A stretch of 64,000 nucleotides of DNA, taken from DYQY01 sp964643725 (GTDB lineage Bacteria; Margulisbacteria; Riflemargulisbacteria; GWF2-35-9; DYQY01). Where the stretch lies: positions 1-64,000 of the forward strand of contig CAZXTL010000007.1 in assembly GCA_964643725.1 (NCBI GenBank), given 5' to 3'. The position numbers and the translations under genes are program-made. Below, piece after piece: positions 31,743 to 42,228 of this stretch (position 1 is its first letter; each line of letters begins with the position of its first letter). Under the pieces are notes generated by a model, which was not told the DNA's origin, searched no databases, and was given only the letters and a program-made list of their open reading frames with translations.

Positions 31743-33746
31743 ATGCATATACTCAAACAACTACTTAGAAATAAAATCTCAATTCTTCTTATAATCTGCG
31801 TCATTGCTTGTATTTATCCTATATATAATAAAATAACTTATGAACAAAAGAATACCAATATTGAGATAGTTTTAGATTTTGATACTATAAAAAATATATA
31901 TCTTAATTCTGGCGTCAATTATCAAGAGATTCTTACTACTTTTAAATCAGCTGGAATGACATCAATTATCTTAAGAGAAGACAAAGTTCGTGACCTAGTT
32001 GAAGATGGCAAGGCCACTCTTGTTTCTGGGAAAGAAATACTTAATGATAATAGAATTAGTGGTGGTAGATACGGTTCTATATACAGCAAGATTCCAAGAG
32101 AACGTCCACTTCAACCTGAATATAACTATCTTGTAATTGGTGACCCAAATCTGTATGAATATGCTAAAAGAAACCTTGAAATCAAGCTTGGAACTAGCCG
32201 TATAAAGGACCTTGGCTCAAATCTTCTTGAAATCGTCGCCCAAACTGATGATTTATTAGATACATCCCTAGATATAAATCCAGACAAAATAGCACTTATT
32301 TACAAATATAACTTAGCAGTTATTCCAGAGATAAGTAATTATGAAGGATTTGCTGAGGAATTAATTACTTCTAAGATATCTGATTTAAGTAAATCAGATG
32401 TAAAAGTTATAACATTTAAAGACAATGAATCTCTTGGTTTTAAGAAATTTCTTCATGTCACTGCCTTAAGGATTAGAGAACAAGACATGTTTTTTGGTTT
32501 CACTGAATTTGTTAAACCAAAAGGCCTAGAATATCTAGCACTAAATGCACCGAATAAAGCACTTAAGATTCACTATATGATAGTTGGTGAGGATACTCAA
32601 AATTATCTAAATAGAGCATATAGAGCAATAACCGAAAGAAACGCAAACATAATTCATATTGATGTTGCCTCTAATAAAAATAACTTCTCTAAAAATAAAA
32701 GAGATAGCTATAAGGAAACGTATAATTTAATTCAACAATTGAGAGAAAAAATCAACAAAATAGGGTATGAAGTTAAATCAATAGATTACATAAAGAAACC
32801 TCAAACAACCAATATTATATTTTTTCAAATCATAGCTTATTTTGCAGTTAGTTTAATGTTTATATTATTTGTAAAACTATTTATTAAAGAACTGACGTCT
32901 AAAGAATCATTTATTTTATTTTTATCTATTCTGGCTATTGGTGCAGTTGCTTACCTGACGACTACGGCTAAGCTATATAATGAATATATGGCGTTACTTA
33001 CTGCCTGTGTTGCTCCTGTTATAGTCTTTATTATTATTAAAAAAATACTGGATAAAAACTTAGATAAAGGGAAACCATTTATTCCAATTCTTGTTTTTAT
33101 TTTTATCTCAACAATCATCACTGGTATCATAATTACAACCTTGCTTTTTCATTACAATTACTTTGTAGCCATTTGGACATTTAGAGGTGTTAAACTTGCA
33201 AACACCATACCTATTCTTTTTTTAGCTATTTTTCTATTTGTAAAACCTAAAAGAATAAAATACCTTTACCAAGTACTTGATAGATATTTTGCTGGAATAT
33301 TAACTTTTAAATATTTATTTATAATTGTTCTTTTAACCGGTTTTCTTGCTTTTTACATACTCCGTACAGGCAATTACGGAATACTAATCCTTGGTAGGGC
33401 AGAAATCGGCTTCAGGGAATTATTAGAAAATATCTTTTTAGTTAGACCTAGATTTAAAGAATTTCTATTTGCAGTACCTTTATTAATGCTTGCAATTAAT
33501 TACTGGAAAACCACTAAAATCCACTCAACAATGATGTCAGTAATTTTACTATTTGCTTCCATTGCTTCGATCTCCCAAATAAATACTTTTTGTCATCTAC
33601 ATTCTCCTTTTATAACAAGTCTTTACCGGTCATTTCTAGGTTTATTCCTCGGTTATCTAATAGGACTATTTTTAATATTTATAATTAATAGATCTATTAA
33701 TTTTGCAAATAAAATATCCAAGAAACTAGACACATGGGAAAATTAA
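31743..33746 (+). CDS. DUF5693-like polytopic membrane protein
   Basis: A 667-residue protein. One N-terminal membrane segment (ISILLIICVIACIYPIY, about 13-30) precedes an extracytoplasmic domain of about 320 residues (GMTSIILREDKV, SGGRYGSI, LALNAPNKALKIHYMIVG), then about nine C-terminal membrane segments. It resembles the DUF5693 family seen in Firmicutes and related groups; this is from memory of the pattern. Its position just before murA and in an envelope operon suggests a cell-wall or envelope role. Its 3' end overlaps murA by 13 bp. Confidence 0.65.
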   Translation: MHILKQLLRNKISILLIICVIACIYPIYNKITYEQKNTNIEIVLDFDTIKNIYLNSGVNYQEILTTFKSAGMTSIILREDKVRDLVEDGKATLVSGKEILNDNRISGGRYGSIYSKIPRERPLQPEYNYLVIGDPNLYEYAKRNLEIKLGTSRIKDLGSNLLEIVAQTDDLLDTSLDINPDKIALIYKYNLAVIPEISNYEGFAEELITSKISDLSKSDVKVITFKDNESLGFKKFLHVTALRIREQDMFFGFTEFVKPKGLEYLALNAPNKALKIHYMIVGEDTQNYLNRAYRAITERNANIIHIDVASNKNNFSKNKRDSYKETYNLIQQLREKINKIGYEVKSIDYIKKPQTTNIIFFQIIAYFAVSLMFILFVKLFIKELTSKESFILFLSILAIGAVAYLTTTAKLYNEYMALLTACVAPVIVFIIIKKILDKNLDKGKPFIPILVFIFISTIITGIIITTLLFHYNYFVAIWTFRGVKLANTIPILFLAIFLFVKPKRIKYLYQVLDRYFAGILTFKYLFIIVLLTGFLAFYILRTGNYGILILGRAEIGFRELLENIFLVRPRFKEFLFAVPLLMLAINYWKTTKIHSTMMSVILLFASIASISQINTFCHLHSPFITSLYRSFLGLFLGYLIGLFLIFIINRSINFANKISKKLDTWEN

Positions 33747-34996
33747 CAGTACTAGGACCTACTAAATTATCTGGCGAAGTAGTCATCAGTGGCTCAAAAA
33801 ATGCAGCCTTACCGATACTCGTTTCAACAGTTCTATTTAAGAAAGATGTAACTCTAACCAATGTTCCAGAACTAACTGACATTATAACTGCTATACGTCT
33901 TTTAAATAGTCTGGGCATGAGAGCAGAGTTTTCTAATAATGAGGTTAGAATACAAGGGACGGCGGACCTAAGACATATAGCTCCCTACGAATTAATTACA
34001 AAAATGAGAGCATCATTCTTTGTTTCAGGTGCTATAGTTGCTAGAGTAGGGATGGCTAAAATACCTTATCCTGGTGGATGTTTAATCGGTTCAAGACCAG
34101 TAAATATTCATTTAAGAGGACTAGAAGCCTTTGGGATTGAAACATCAGTTGAGCATGGATTTGTAATACTTAAAACCAACGGACCACTCAAACCAGCAAA
34201 TTTTAAATTAGACTTTCCAAGCGTTGGCGCCACTGAGAACCTAATGATGACCGCTACCCTGGTAGACGGAAAAACTATTTTAAAAAATGTCGCAAGAGAG
34301 CCAGAAATAATTGCGTTAGCAGAATTCCTAAATAAAGCAGGCGCTAAAATAAAAGGAGCCGGAACATCAACAATTCAAATAGAAGGGGTAAAAGAACTAT
34401 CTTCCGTAAATTATAGAATTATTCCTGACAGAATAGAAACAGCTACTTTTGCAATGGCAGCAGCAGCAACTAGAAGTGATTTAACATTACTAAATATTAA
34501 TAAAGCACATATCCCTGACTTAATTAGTATTTTTGAACAAACACATATAAAATACGAATTTACTAACAATGAAACCCTAAAAATCTTTGCTAAGAAATCG
34601 GATGTATTACCAATAAATATTAAAACAGGACCTTATCCTGCCTTTTCAACAGATATTCAGCCACTTTTAATGAGCTTTTTAACAACTGTGCCTGGCAAGA
34701 GCATTATCACTGAGAACATCTTTGAAAATAGATTTATGCACGTTATGGAGCTAAATCGTATGAATGCAAAAATCGAGATTGTTGGAAGCAAAGCTATTAT
34801 TGATGGATCAAAAAAATTGCTATCTGGAGCAGACGTTAAATCAAAAGACTTACGGGGTGGGGCTGCTTTGATTATTGCTTCCTTATCTGCTGAAGGTAAA
34901 TCAACCATTTCTGGAATGCAACATGTTAACAGAGGTTATGAAAATATCATGGGGAAATTCAAGAAAATAGGGGCTTGCATTGACGATTACGAATAA
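33734..34996 (+). CDS. murA: UDP-N-acetylglucosamine 1-carboxyvinyltransferase
   Basis: A 420-residue MurA, first committed step of peptidoglycan synthesis (PEP plus UDP-GlcNAc). The catalytic loop PYPGGCLIGSRPVNIH has Cys116, so fosfomycin should alkylate it; K22 is in SGSKNAALP. The gene overlaps the DUF5693-like gene by 13 bp and its end overlaps the next start by 17 bp. Peptidoglycan synthesis agrees with a diderm with SLH proteins. Confidence 0.96.
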   Translation: MGKLTVLGPTKLSGEVVISGSKNAALPILVSTVLFKKDVTLTNVPELTDIITAIRLLNSLGMRAEFSNNEVRIQGTADLRHIAPYELITKMRASFFVSGAIVARVGMAKIPYPGGCLIGSRPVNIHLRGLEAFGIETSVEHGFVILKTNGPLKPANFKLDFPSVGATENLMMTATLVDGKTILKNVAREPEIIALAEFLNKAGAKIKGAGTSTIQIEGVKELSSVNYRIIPDRIETATFAMAAAATRSDLTLLNINKAHIPDLISIFEQTHIKYEFTNNETLKIFAKKSDVLPINIKTGPYPAFSTDIQPLLMSFLTTVPGKSIITENIFENRFMHVMELNRMNAKIEIVGSKAIIDGSKKLLSGADVKSKDLRGGAALIIASLSAEGKSTISGMQHVNRGYENIMGKFKKIGACIDDYE

Positions 34997-37031
34997 TCAT
35001 GACGACTATTATAAAACAATAATTTATAGCGGACTTGGTCTGCTTATGATTATTTTTATAGCTATGGTTTACTTTCCAAAGAATCAACACTTAGTTGTAG
35101 GAGCAACAAGCCCTGACAACATCGTTAGTCCTAAGAAATTTGTAATTCAAACATCTATTGATAAGGAAACTTCAAAAAAACTACTTGAAACTAAAATAAA
35201 ACAGATAGAAACAGTATACAAGAGAGAGTTCGAAGTTGAAAATCAAACAAAAAAAGATATTAAAAAAATATTTTTTACTTTAAAAGAATTAAAAGAAAAC
35301 AAATATTCAATTTCTCAAATAGTTACAACAGATCCCATTCTGAAACTTTCTCAAGTAACAATTAAGCAACTTATTAACCAAGATTCAAATACAATTGTCT
35401 TTTTAGAGCTTGTGGCGGAGCAGATGGCTTCAAATCTATATTCTGAAGGAATTAAATCCACTGATAATATTAATGAAAAAATAGAGAAACATCTTAACCC
35501 TTATAAAGATATAAAAAATAACAAAGATTATGGTCCTCTTTTAAGAAATATTCTTGTGCCACTTCTCTCTATCAACTTAAGCTATAATGAAATAGATACT
35601 TTAGAGAAAACAGAAGAAATTAAAAGAAACTTTATACCTCAATCAACCATAATCAAAAAAGGACAGCCTATTATTTATAAAGGCGATGTTATACAGCCTG
35701 TAAATCTTGAAATCTTGCAAATGATAGGACTATATAGAAACACTATTAATTTAAGGAAATTTTTACCTCTTGTCCTGGGTGTCATTGCCTTAATATTCTT
35801 GTTAGAAAGAATGGTTACTCGTTATATAAATCCAAATAATAAACAACTTTTATTACTTATTTCTGTTCAGTCATTATATTTTCTAACTATCTACTTTGTT
35901 AACTACTTTGATAAATTCCCGCAATTTTTCGAGCCTGGTCTGCTTATCCCTGTAAGTTTGTTTTCTATCTTAATAAGCATGCTTATTTCAGAAAACGCAG
36001 CATATATCATCACTTACTTTAACATACTTACAATGTTACTAATTTTTGACATAAGCTCTTTCTCTATCTTATATATGATGGTTGCTAACTCATTAACTAC
36101 TGTACTTGTCAGAAACTTTAAAACACGAAGAGATATACCTCTTACAGGATTAATTGTTGGAGGTATCTCTTTAGTTTTAATGTCTATAATACTACTCAAT
36201 AGTAGCACAACATCCTTTCACTTTACTTTATTGCATTTACTCATTATTTTTCTAAATCCCATAATTTGTTTTATTATTGCCATAGGCACTATTCCATATC
36301 TTGAAGAGATTTTTGGAATAACGACTAATCTTAAACTTTTAGATTATAGTGACATGAATAATGAACTTATGAAAAAGCTATTAAACGAAGCTCCAGGAAC
36401 TTATTATCACAGTTTAATGGTAGCAAACCTGGCAGAAGCAGCCGCTGAAAGCATCAATGCGAACGGAATTTTAGCTAGAGTTGCAGCTTATTACCATGAT
36501 ATTGGTAAACTTAAGAAACCTGAATATTTTATTGAAAACCAAAACCAAGCACAAAACCCACATGAATATACTATGCCTTCACTTAGTGCACTTACAATTC
36601 TTGGCCATCCCAAAGACGGTTTAGAAATAGCCAAAAAGTATGGTCTTCCTGTAGAAATACAAAAAATTATCCAAGAACATCATGGCACTAGTTTACTTGT
36701 ATATTTTTATTATAAAATGCTTAAATCTAATATAAACGAAATAGTTGAGGAAGAACAATTTAGATATACAACGCCAAAACCTTCAACGAAGGAAAGCGCT
36801 ATTATAATGTTAGCTGATGGGGTAGAAGCAGCTATTCGGTCATTAGATAAACCGACTCCGGTTAAGATACAATCCATCATTACTAAAATTATTAAAGACA
36901 AACTTGATGACCATCAATTAAATAACTCTGAAATCACTCTGTCTGACTTAGAAAAAATCAAGAAAACCTTTACTACTGTTATTAGCAATCAATACCATTC
37001 AAGAATTAAATACCCTGACCAAGAAAAATAA
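34980..37031 (+). CDS. pgpH: 7TM-HD family phosphohydrolase (PgpH/YqfF type)
   Basis: A 683-residue protein with one N-terminal membrane segment, an extracytoplasmic 7TMR-HDED domain (about 35-240; SPDNIVSPKKFVIQTSIDKE), about seven membrane segments (about 255-440), and an HD domain (about 470-640) with YYHSLMVANL and YHDIGK. PgpH-type proteins hydrolyse c-di-AMP. The start is TTG at 34980, with AGGGG 5-6 nt before it inside murA; the first internal Met would cut into the membrane segment. It is 3 nt before ybeY, the usual neighbour. Confidence 0.9.
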   Translation: MTITNNHDDYYKTIIYSGLGLLMIIFIAMVYFPKNQHLVVGATSPDNIVSPKKFVIQTSIDKETSKKLLETKIKQIETVYKREFEVENQTKKDIKKIFFTLKELKENKYSISQIVTTDPILKLSQVTIKQLINQDSNTIVFLELVAEQMASNLYSEGIKSTDNINEKIEKHLNPYKDIKNNKDYGPLLRNILVPLLSINLSYNEIDTLEKTEEIKRNFIPQSTIIKKGQPIIYKGDVIQPVNLEILQMIGLYRNTINLRKFLPLVLGVIALIFLLERMVTRYINPNNKQLLLLISVQSLYFLTIYFVNYFDKFPQFFEPGLLIPVSLFSILISMLISENAAYIITYFNILTMLLIFDISSFSILYMMVANSLTTVLVRNFKTRRDIPLTGLIVGGISLVLMSIILLNSSTTSFHFTLLHLLIIFLNPIICFIIAIGTIPYLEEIFGITTNLKLLDYSDMNNELMKKLLNEAPGTYYHSLMVANLAEAAAESINANGILARVAAYYHDIGKLKKPEYFIENQNQAQNPHEYTMPSLSALTILGHPKDGLEIAKKYGLPVEIQKIIQEHHGTSLLVYFYYKMLKSNINEIVEEEQFRYTTPKPSTKESAIIMLADGVEAAIRSLDKPTPVKIQSIITKIIKDKLDDHQLNNSEITLSDLEKIKKTFTTVISNQYHSRIKYPDQEK

Positions 37032-37034
37032 ATT

Positions 37035-37451
37035 ATGGATTTAAATATTAATTTTAACGATCCATCGAGTTTAGAGAATAAGCAACTTATCAATAATACA
37101 GTTGAATATATAATGCCAAGAGCGCTATTCCCAGAAGGTGAACTTTCTATTAGTTTTATTACCTCAGAAGAGATGAAAGAACTAAACGAAAAATACAGAA
37201 ACAAACAAGAACCAACAGACGTCTTAACCTTCCCTATGTTTGAAGATGAATTAATAGGTGATATCTATATTTGCCTAGAACAAGTAAACTTGAAGGCTCG
37301 CACTCATAAAATAGATAAAAATGAACAATTAATTATGACCATTGCTCACGCTTTTGCTCATTTATTAGGGTATGACCATAATAATGATGAGGAAAGAGAA
37401 ATAATGGAAGATTTTGAAGATTTCTTACTTAAACGATATATAGCGATTTAA
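37035..37451 (+). CDS. ybeY: endoribonuclease YbeY
   Basis: A 138-residue YbeY, needed for 16S rRNA 3' processing and rRNA quality control. The zinc motif is HAFAHLLGYDH (H-x3-H-x5-H) near residues 110-120; the more common form is HGxLHLxGYDH, so Gly and Leu are changed to Ala but the metal ligands are kept. EPTDVLTFP is conserved. It lies 3 nt after pgpH. Confidence 0.93.
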   Translation: MDLNINFNDPSSLENKQLINNTVEYIMPRALFPEGELSISFITSEEMKELNEKYRNKQEPTDVLTFPMFEDELIGDIYICLEQVNLKARTHKIDKNEQLIMTIAHAFAHLLGYDHNNDEEREIMEDFEDFLLKRYIAI

Positions 37452-37466
37452 CCATGAATCTTACAA

Positions 37467-37495
37467 TTGTATTTGAAGTGTTCGTGCCTTATAAT
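37467..37495 (+). promoter_or_regulatory. candidate promoter of the corC-like operon
   Basis: TTGTAT (37467-37472), 17 bp and a perfect TATAAT (37490-37495). An AGGA lies 7 nt before the GTG start at 37535, so this unit appears to have a normal leader. Confidence 0.5.
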
Positions 37496-37534
37496 AAAAC
37501 AATACATTCGGTCGATTAAACATAGGATTATTTA

Positions 37535-38842
37535 GTGGAATATAACTCGATTTACTTACAAATATTTATTTTATGCATCCTAGTAATGCTATCTGCTGTT
37601 TTTTCAGCTTCTGAAACAGCTCTTACTTCACTTTCTCCACTAAAAAGAAGAAAACTAGAAGCAGAACACCCTAAAAGCTCACAATATATACATAAACTAT
37701 TTCACAAACCGGGGAAAATGATAACTACTATCCTTGTTGGAAACAATGTAGTAAATATTCTTGCTTCAACTATTTCTACTTTTATATTTATAGATATAAT
37801 GACAAAAATTGGAATAGAAAACGAGTCCGTTATAGCAGCTACATCAGCAATATTTATGACTATTTTCCTTTTAATATTTGGTGAAATAACCCCTAAAAAT
37901 GTTGCATTAATAAATGCAGAATTTCTCTCAATAAAATTAAGTCGTTTTATTTATTATTTATCAATAATTTTATCCCCGGCAATCGTAGTTCTAAACTTAC
38001 TATCCAAAGGAATCCTTATAATTACTAAAGGCAATCGTCTTGAAAAGGGTTCTCTTGTGTCTGAAAATGAAATAAAGCTTCTTATTAATCTTGGACTAGA
38101 AGAAGGTGTATTAGAAGAAAATGAAGAAAAAATGCTAACTTCTATCTTCGAATTTGGTGATATTATAGCAAGGGAAATAATGACACCAAGGCCTAATATT
38201 GTTGCAATAGAAATGCATTCAACCCTTATTCAGACAATCAAGTTAATTAATAAGTATGGCCATTCAAGAATACCAGTTTATAGAGAAAAAATTGATAATA
38301 TAATAGGATTTATCTACGCAAAGGATATCTTCTCTGTACCAGTAGACAAGTTAGAATCAACTGATTCATTATCTCCTGAAATGATTAGACCAGCATATTA
38401 TGTTCCTGAAACAAAAAAAATTGATGAGCTACTTAACGAACTTAGAAAAATGAAAACCCATATAGCAATCGTGGTAGACGAATATGGTGGAACTAGCGGA
38501 CTAGTTACCTTAGAAGATGTTATAGAAGAAATTATTGGAGAAATTCATGATGAATATGATGATAAAGAAGAAGAAATGATTACCAAAAAAAATGATGGAT
38601 ATGTGATTTCAGGACTTATGAATGTTTGGGATTTAAATAACGAACTTAATTTGCATCTTCCAGAGGATGAAGATTATGATTCGTTAGCTGGATTTATGGT
38701 TAATAGGCTTGGGAAAATGCCTCAAAAGGGTGATGTATACGAAGATGAACGTATAAAAATTCAAGTATTACATATTTATCACAGAAGAATAACAAAATTA
38801 CATTTGATTATCAAGGAAGGAGAAATGAAGCAAAATGGCTAA
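37535..38842 (+). CDS. hemolysin C/CorC family transporter-associated protein
   Basis: A 435-residue membrane protein. The CNNM/DUF21 transmembrane domain (about 1-190; SAVFSASETALTSLSPLKRR) is followed by two CBS domains (about 210-330; REIMTPRPNIVAIE, HIAIVVDEYGGTSGLVTLED) and a CorC_HlyC transporter-associated domain (about 350-430). Members are linked to Mg2+/Co2+ efflux or ion homeostasis. The start is GTG at 37535 with AGGA upstream. It overlaps pyrG by 8 bp. Confidence 0.9.
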   Translation: MEYNSIYLQIFILCILVMLSAVFSASETALTSLSPLKRRKLEAEHPKSSQYIHKLFHKPGKMITTILVGNNVVNILASTISTFIFIDIMTKIGIENESVIAATSAIFMTIFLLIFGEITPKNVALINAEFLSIKLSRFIYYLSIILSPAIVVLNLLSKGILIITKGNRLEKGSLVSENEIKLLINLGLEEGVLEENEEKMLTSIFEFGDIIAREIMTPRPNIVAIEMHSTLIQTIKLINKYGHSRIPVYREKIDNIIGFIYAKDIFSVPVDKLESTDSLSPEMIRPAYYVPETKKIDELLNELRKMKTHIAIVVDEYGGTSGLVTLEDVIEEIIGEIHDEYDDKEEEMITKKNDGYVISGLMNVWDLNNELNLHLPEDEDYDSLAGFMVNRLGKMPQKGDVYEDERIKIQVLHIYHRRITKLHLIIKEGEMKQNG

Positions 38843-40445
38843 ATACGTATTTATAACTGGAGGAGTTGTTTCATCACTTGGAAAAGGGATTGCTGCTGCT
38901 TCATTAGGACGAGTTTTAAAAAACAGAGGGTTCAAAATTCTTATCCAAAAACTAGATCCATATTTAAATGCAGATCCTGGAACTATGTCTCCTTTTCAAC
39001 ACGGAGAAGTATATGTAACTGATGATGGAGCTGAAACAGACTTAGATCTTGGACATTACGAAAGATTTATTGATGAAAGTCTTGGTAAAATAAATAATGT
39101 TACTTCAGGAATGATTTACCATAATGTACTTTCTAAAGAGCGAAGAGGTGACTACCTAGGTGGAACGGTTCAAGTAATCCCTCATATTACAAATGAGATT
39201 AAAGACCATATTAGAAAAGTATCAGAAGTAAATGCTGTTGATGTAGTTATAATAGAAGTAGGAGGAACAGTTGGAGACATCGAATCACTTCCATTTCTAG
39301 AAGCTATTAGACAATTCCGTAAAGAACTTGGGAGACACAACTCCGTTCATATACATGCAACATTAATTCCATATCTTTCATCATCAGGAGAATTTAAAAC
39401 AAAACCAACACAACACAGTGTTAAGGAACTTAGAAGTTTAGGGATTCAGCCAGATATTATTTGTCTTAGAACAGAAAAGGCATTAGAACAAGATGTTAAA
39501 GATAAAATATCCTTATTCTGTGACGTTGAAAAAAGAGCTGTAATCGAGTTAATTAACGTTAAATCTATTTATGAAGTTCCTTTAAATGTCGCAAAAGAAG
39601 GACTAGATGACATAGTTATAGACTACTTACAACTTACCCAAGCAAAGGAAAGAGACCTGAAGGATTGGGAAGAAATGGTTAAGAAGCTATACGGAGCTAA
39701 AAAACAAATTAAAATAGCAATAGTAGGCAAATATGTTGGTCTTAATGATTCATATCTTTCAGTTGTAGAATCTCTTTACCATGCTGGACTATATAATGAT
39801 CATAAAATAGATATAGTTTGGATTGATAGTGAAAAACTTGAAAATCTAAGTGAGGAAGATTTCAAAAACACTTTAAAGGATGTCCAAGGGATTGTAGTTC
39901 CTGGTGGTTTTGGAGTAAGAGGGGTAGAGGGAAAGATTACAACCATTAAATATGCTAGAGAAAACAATATTCCATATCTTGGGCTATGCCTTGGTATGCA
40001 AATGGCTGTTATTGAGTTTGCTAGAAATGTTCTTGGATATACTGATGCAAACAGCAAAGAATTTGATCTTAAAACAGACCATCCAGTTATTGACCTTATG
40101 CCAGACCAGAAATACATCACAAATAAAGGTGGAACAATGAGATTAGGGGCTTATCCATGTACAATCAAAGAAGGCACACTTCTTTATGAATGTTACAAAC
40201 AAACAAATATCTCCGAAAGACATCGTCATCGCTATGAATTCAATAATGAATATAGAAGCGTCTGCGAAGAAAACGGATTAGTATTCTCTGGAACATCACC
40301 TGATAATAAATTAGTCGAAGTTGTAGAGTATCCTAAACACCCATTTTTTATTGCTTCTCAATATCATCCAGAATTCAAAAGCAGACCAAATTCTCCTCAT
40401 CCAATGTTTAGAGAGTTTGTTAAAGCCGCTATTGCTATTAAATAA
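38835..40445 (+). CDS. pyrG: CTP synthase
   Basis: A 536-residue CTP synthase (UTP plus Gln plus ATP to CTP). The N-terminal amidoligase begins MAKYVFITGGVVSSLGKG; the C-terminal class I amidotransferase has the nucleophile elbow LGLCLGMQ and the QYHPEF His/Glu pair. The start overlaps the corC-like gene and the stop overlaps mutL (TAATG). Confidence 0.97.
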   Translation: MAKYVFITGGVVSSLGKGIAAASLGRVLKNRGFKILIQKLDPYLNADPGTMSPFQHGEVYVTDDGAETDLDLGHYERFIDESLGKINNVTSGMIYHNVLSKERRGDYLGGTVQVIPHITNEIKDHIRKVSEVNAVDVVIIEVGGTVGDIESLPFLEAIRQFRKELGRHNSVHIHATLIPYLSSSGEFKTKPTQHSVKELRSLGIQPDIICLRTEKALEQDVKDKISLFCDVEKRAVIELINVKSIYEVPLNVAKEGLDDIVIDYLQLTQAKERDLKDWEEMVKKLYGAKKQIKIAIVGKYVGLNDSYLSVVESLYHAGLYNDHKIDIVWIDSEKLENLSEEDFKNTLKDVQGIVVPGGFGVRGVEGKITTIKYARENNIPYLGLCLGMQMAVIEFARNVLGYTDANSKEFDLKTDHPVIDLMPDQKYITNKGGTMRLGAYPCTIKEGTLLYECYKQTNISERHRHRYEFNNEYRSVCEENGLVFSGTSPDNKLVEVVEYPKHPFFIASQYHPEFKSRPNSPHPMFREFVKAAIAIK

Positions 40446-42190
40446 TGGGCATTATTAGGCTTCTTGATGAAAATACAATCAATAAGATAGCCGCTGGAGA
40501 AGTAGTAAATAGACCTGCATCTGTAGTAAAAGAATTAGTAGAAAACGCTATAGATGCTAAAGCCACAAATATTAAAATAGAACTTCAAGAAGGTGGAAAA
40601 TCCTTAATCAAAGTCTCCGATAACGGTACTGGAATGGACTGCGAAGACGCAAAAATGTCTCTAATAAGACATGCTACCTCTAAGATATCTAATGTAGAAG
40701 ACCTTCTATTCCTAGATAGTATGGGATTTAGAGGTGAAGCCATCCCTAGTATTGCTTCAGTTTCAAGATTTACAATACAAACAAATTTAAAAGACCAGGA
40801 AAAAGGTATTGAAATAATTACCGAATCAGGGAAAATAATTACAGAAACAACGCTTTATCTGCCTAAAGGAACAACGATAATTGTTAAGGATTTATTTTTT
40901 AATATTCCTGCTAGACAAAAGTATCTCAAGGGAGAAAGCACTGAATTTGGACATATTTTAAAAATCATACATGGACTATCCTTAGTTCATCCTGAGATAG
41001 CTTTTCAACTTTTTAATAATAATAAGAAAATATCAGCGACAACAGGTAACAACAAAATTGAGGAAGTAATATCAGACATTCACTCCTTTAAAGTTTTTCA
41101 GAACATGTTGCAAATTAGCTATTCCGACTTGGGCATTAAAATTAACGGTTATATTTCTACCCCAAAAGAAACCAAAGCTAATAAAGAAAAACAACTATTT
41201 GTTGTAAATAAACGAATGGTAAATAATAACACCTTTCATGCAGCAATTTCTCAATCAACTAAATTCATCTTTCCAAACAATATGTATCCATACCTTTTTT
41301 TAAACATAGAAACAGACCCTTCTGAAATAGATGTAAACGTCCATCCTTCAAAAACAGAAATCAAATTATATAAAGAAAGTTTTATTTTCGATTCTATTTT
41401 CAAAGCTATCAAAAAAACTTTTCAATCATCCAGTGAACATGAAATACCAACAGAAATAATTGAACAACAACAATATAAAAATGAAATAAAGTCTTTTCCA
41501 AAACAAAATCAAATTACATATAAACCAACAGAACTTTTTGAAAATAAACAACAAATTGAAATGTATAAAGAAATAATTAAGGAAGCACCAATTGTTTCTA
41601 GCACAAGAAAAGCAGTAAGTAATGAAAGTTCCATAACAGTTAATAATATTTTTCAATTCAAAGACATGTATTTAGTCTTTTATTATGATAATAAATTACG
41701 CATTATTGATCAACATGCTGCTCATGAAAGGATTCTGTTCGAAAGGTTAAAGTCAGGAAATACTACGAAAGGAAGCCAAGAACTCCTTTTTCCTGAAAAT
41801 ATTTTTATTGATCAACAAGATTATATTATTTTTGAAGAAATTAAAGCAATTATTGAAAGAACTGGTTATGTTATTGAAACTTTTGGTAATGACAGCTTAA
41901 TAATCCGCTGCATTCCTACAGATCTTCCTTCAAATACTGACCATAAAGAACTAATAAAAGAAATAATTGATGACAACAGAAAAGATAGCAAGGACAGAAT
42001 CACCAAAACCTATACGACTATTGCCTGTAAAGCAGCTATTAAGGCTGGTGATTTCCTAGAAGAAAGAGAAAAGATTTCTTTAGTAAACGACTGGCTAAAT
42101 TGCGATAACAATATAAGCTGTCCACATGGAAGACCAATAGAAAAAACCTTTGATGAAAAAGAAATTGATAAATGGTTCCATAGAGGTTAA
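40445..42190 (+). CDS. mutL: DNA mismatch repair protein MutL (endonuclease type)
   Basis: A 581-residue MutL. The GHKL ATPase has ELVENAIDAKAT, DNGTGM and GFRGEAIPSI. The C-terminal domain carries the nicking-endonuclease motif DQHAAHERILFE (DQHA-x2-E-x4-E), together with the AC.AAI and CPHGRP metal motifs. This predicts an E. coli-unlike, methyl-independent mismatch repair in which MutL itself makes the nick. MutS is outside the window. One-base overlap with pyrG. Confidence 0.95.
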   Translation: MGIIRLLDENTINKIAAGEVVNRPASVVKELVENAIDAKATNIKIELQEGGKSLIKVSDNGTGMDCEDAKMSLIRHATSKISNVEDLLFLDSMGFRGEAIPSIASVSRFTIQTNLKDQEKGIEIITESGKIITETTLYLPKGTTIIVKDLFFNIPARQKYLKGESTEFGHILKIIHGLSLVHPEIAFQLFNNNKKISATTGNNKIEEVISDIHSFKVFQNMLQISYSDLGIKINGYISTPKETKANKEKQLFVVNKRMVNNNTFHAAISQSTKFIFPNNMYPYLFLNIETDPSEIDVNVHPSKTEIKLYKESFIFDSIFKAIKKTFQSSSEHEIPTEIIEQQQYKNEIKSFPKQNQITYKPTELFENKQQIEMYKEIIKEAPIVSSTRKAVSNESSITVNNIFQFKDMYLVFYYDNKLRIIDQHAAHERILFERLKSGNTTKGSQELLFPENIFIDQQDYIIFEEIKAIIERTGYVIETFGNDSLIIRCIPTDLPSNTDHKELIKEIIDDNRKDSKDRITKTYTTIACKAAIKAGDFLEEREKISLVNDWLNCDNNISCPHGRPIEKTFDEKEIDKWFHRG

Positions 42191-42228
42191 AATCGTTCAG
42201 GTATTATAAAGGAGCTACATTAACGCAT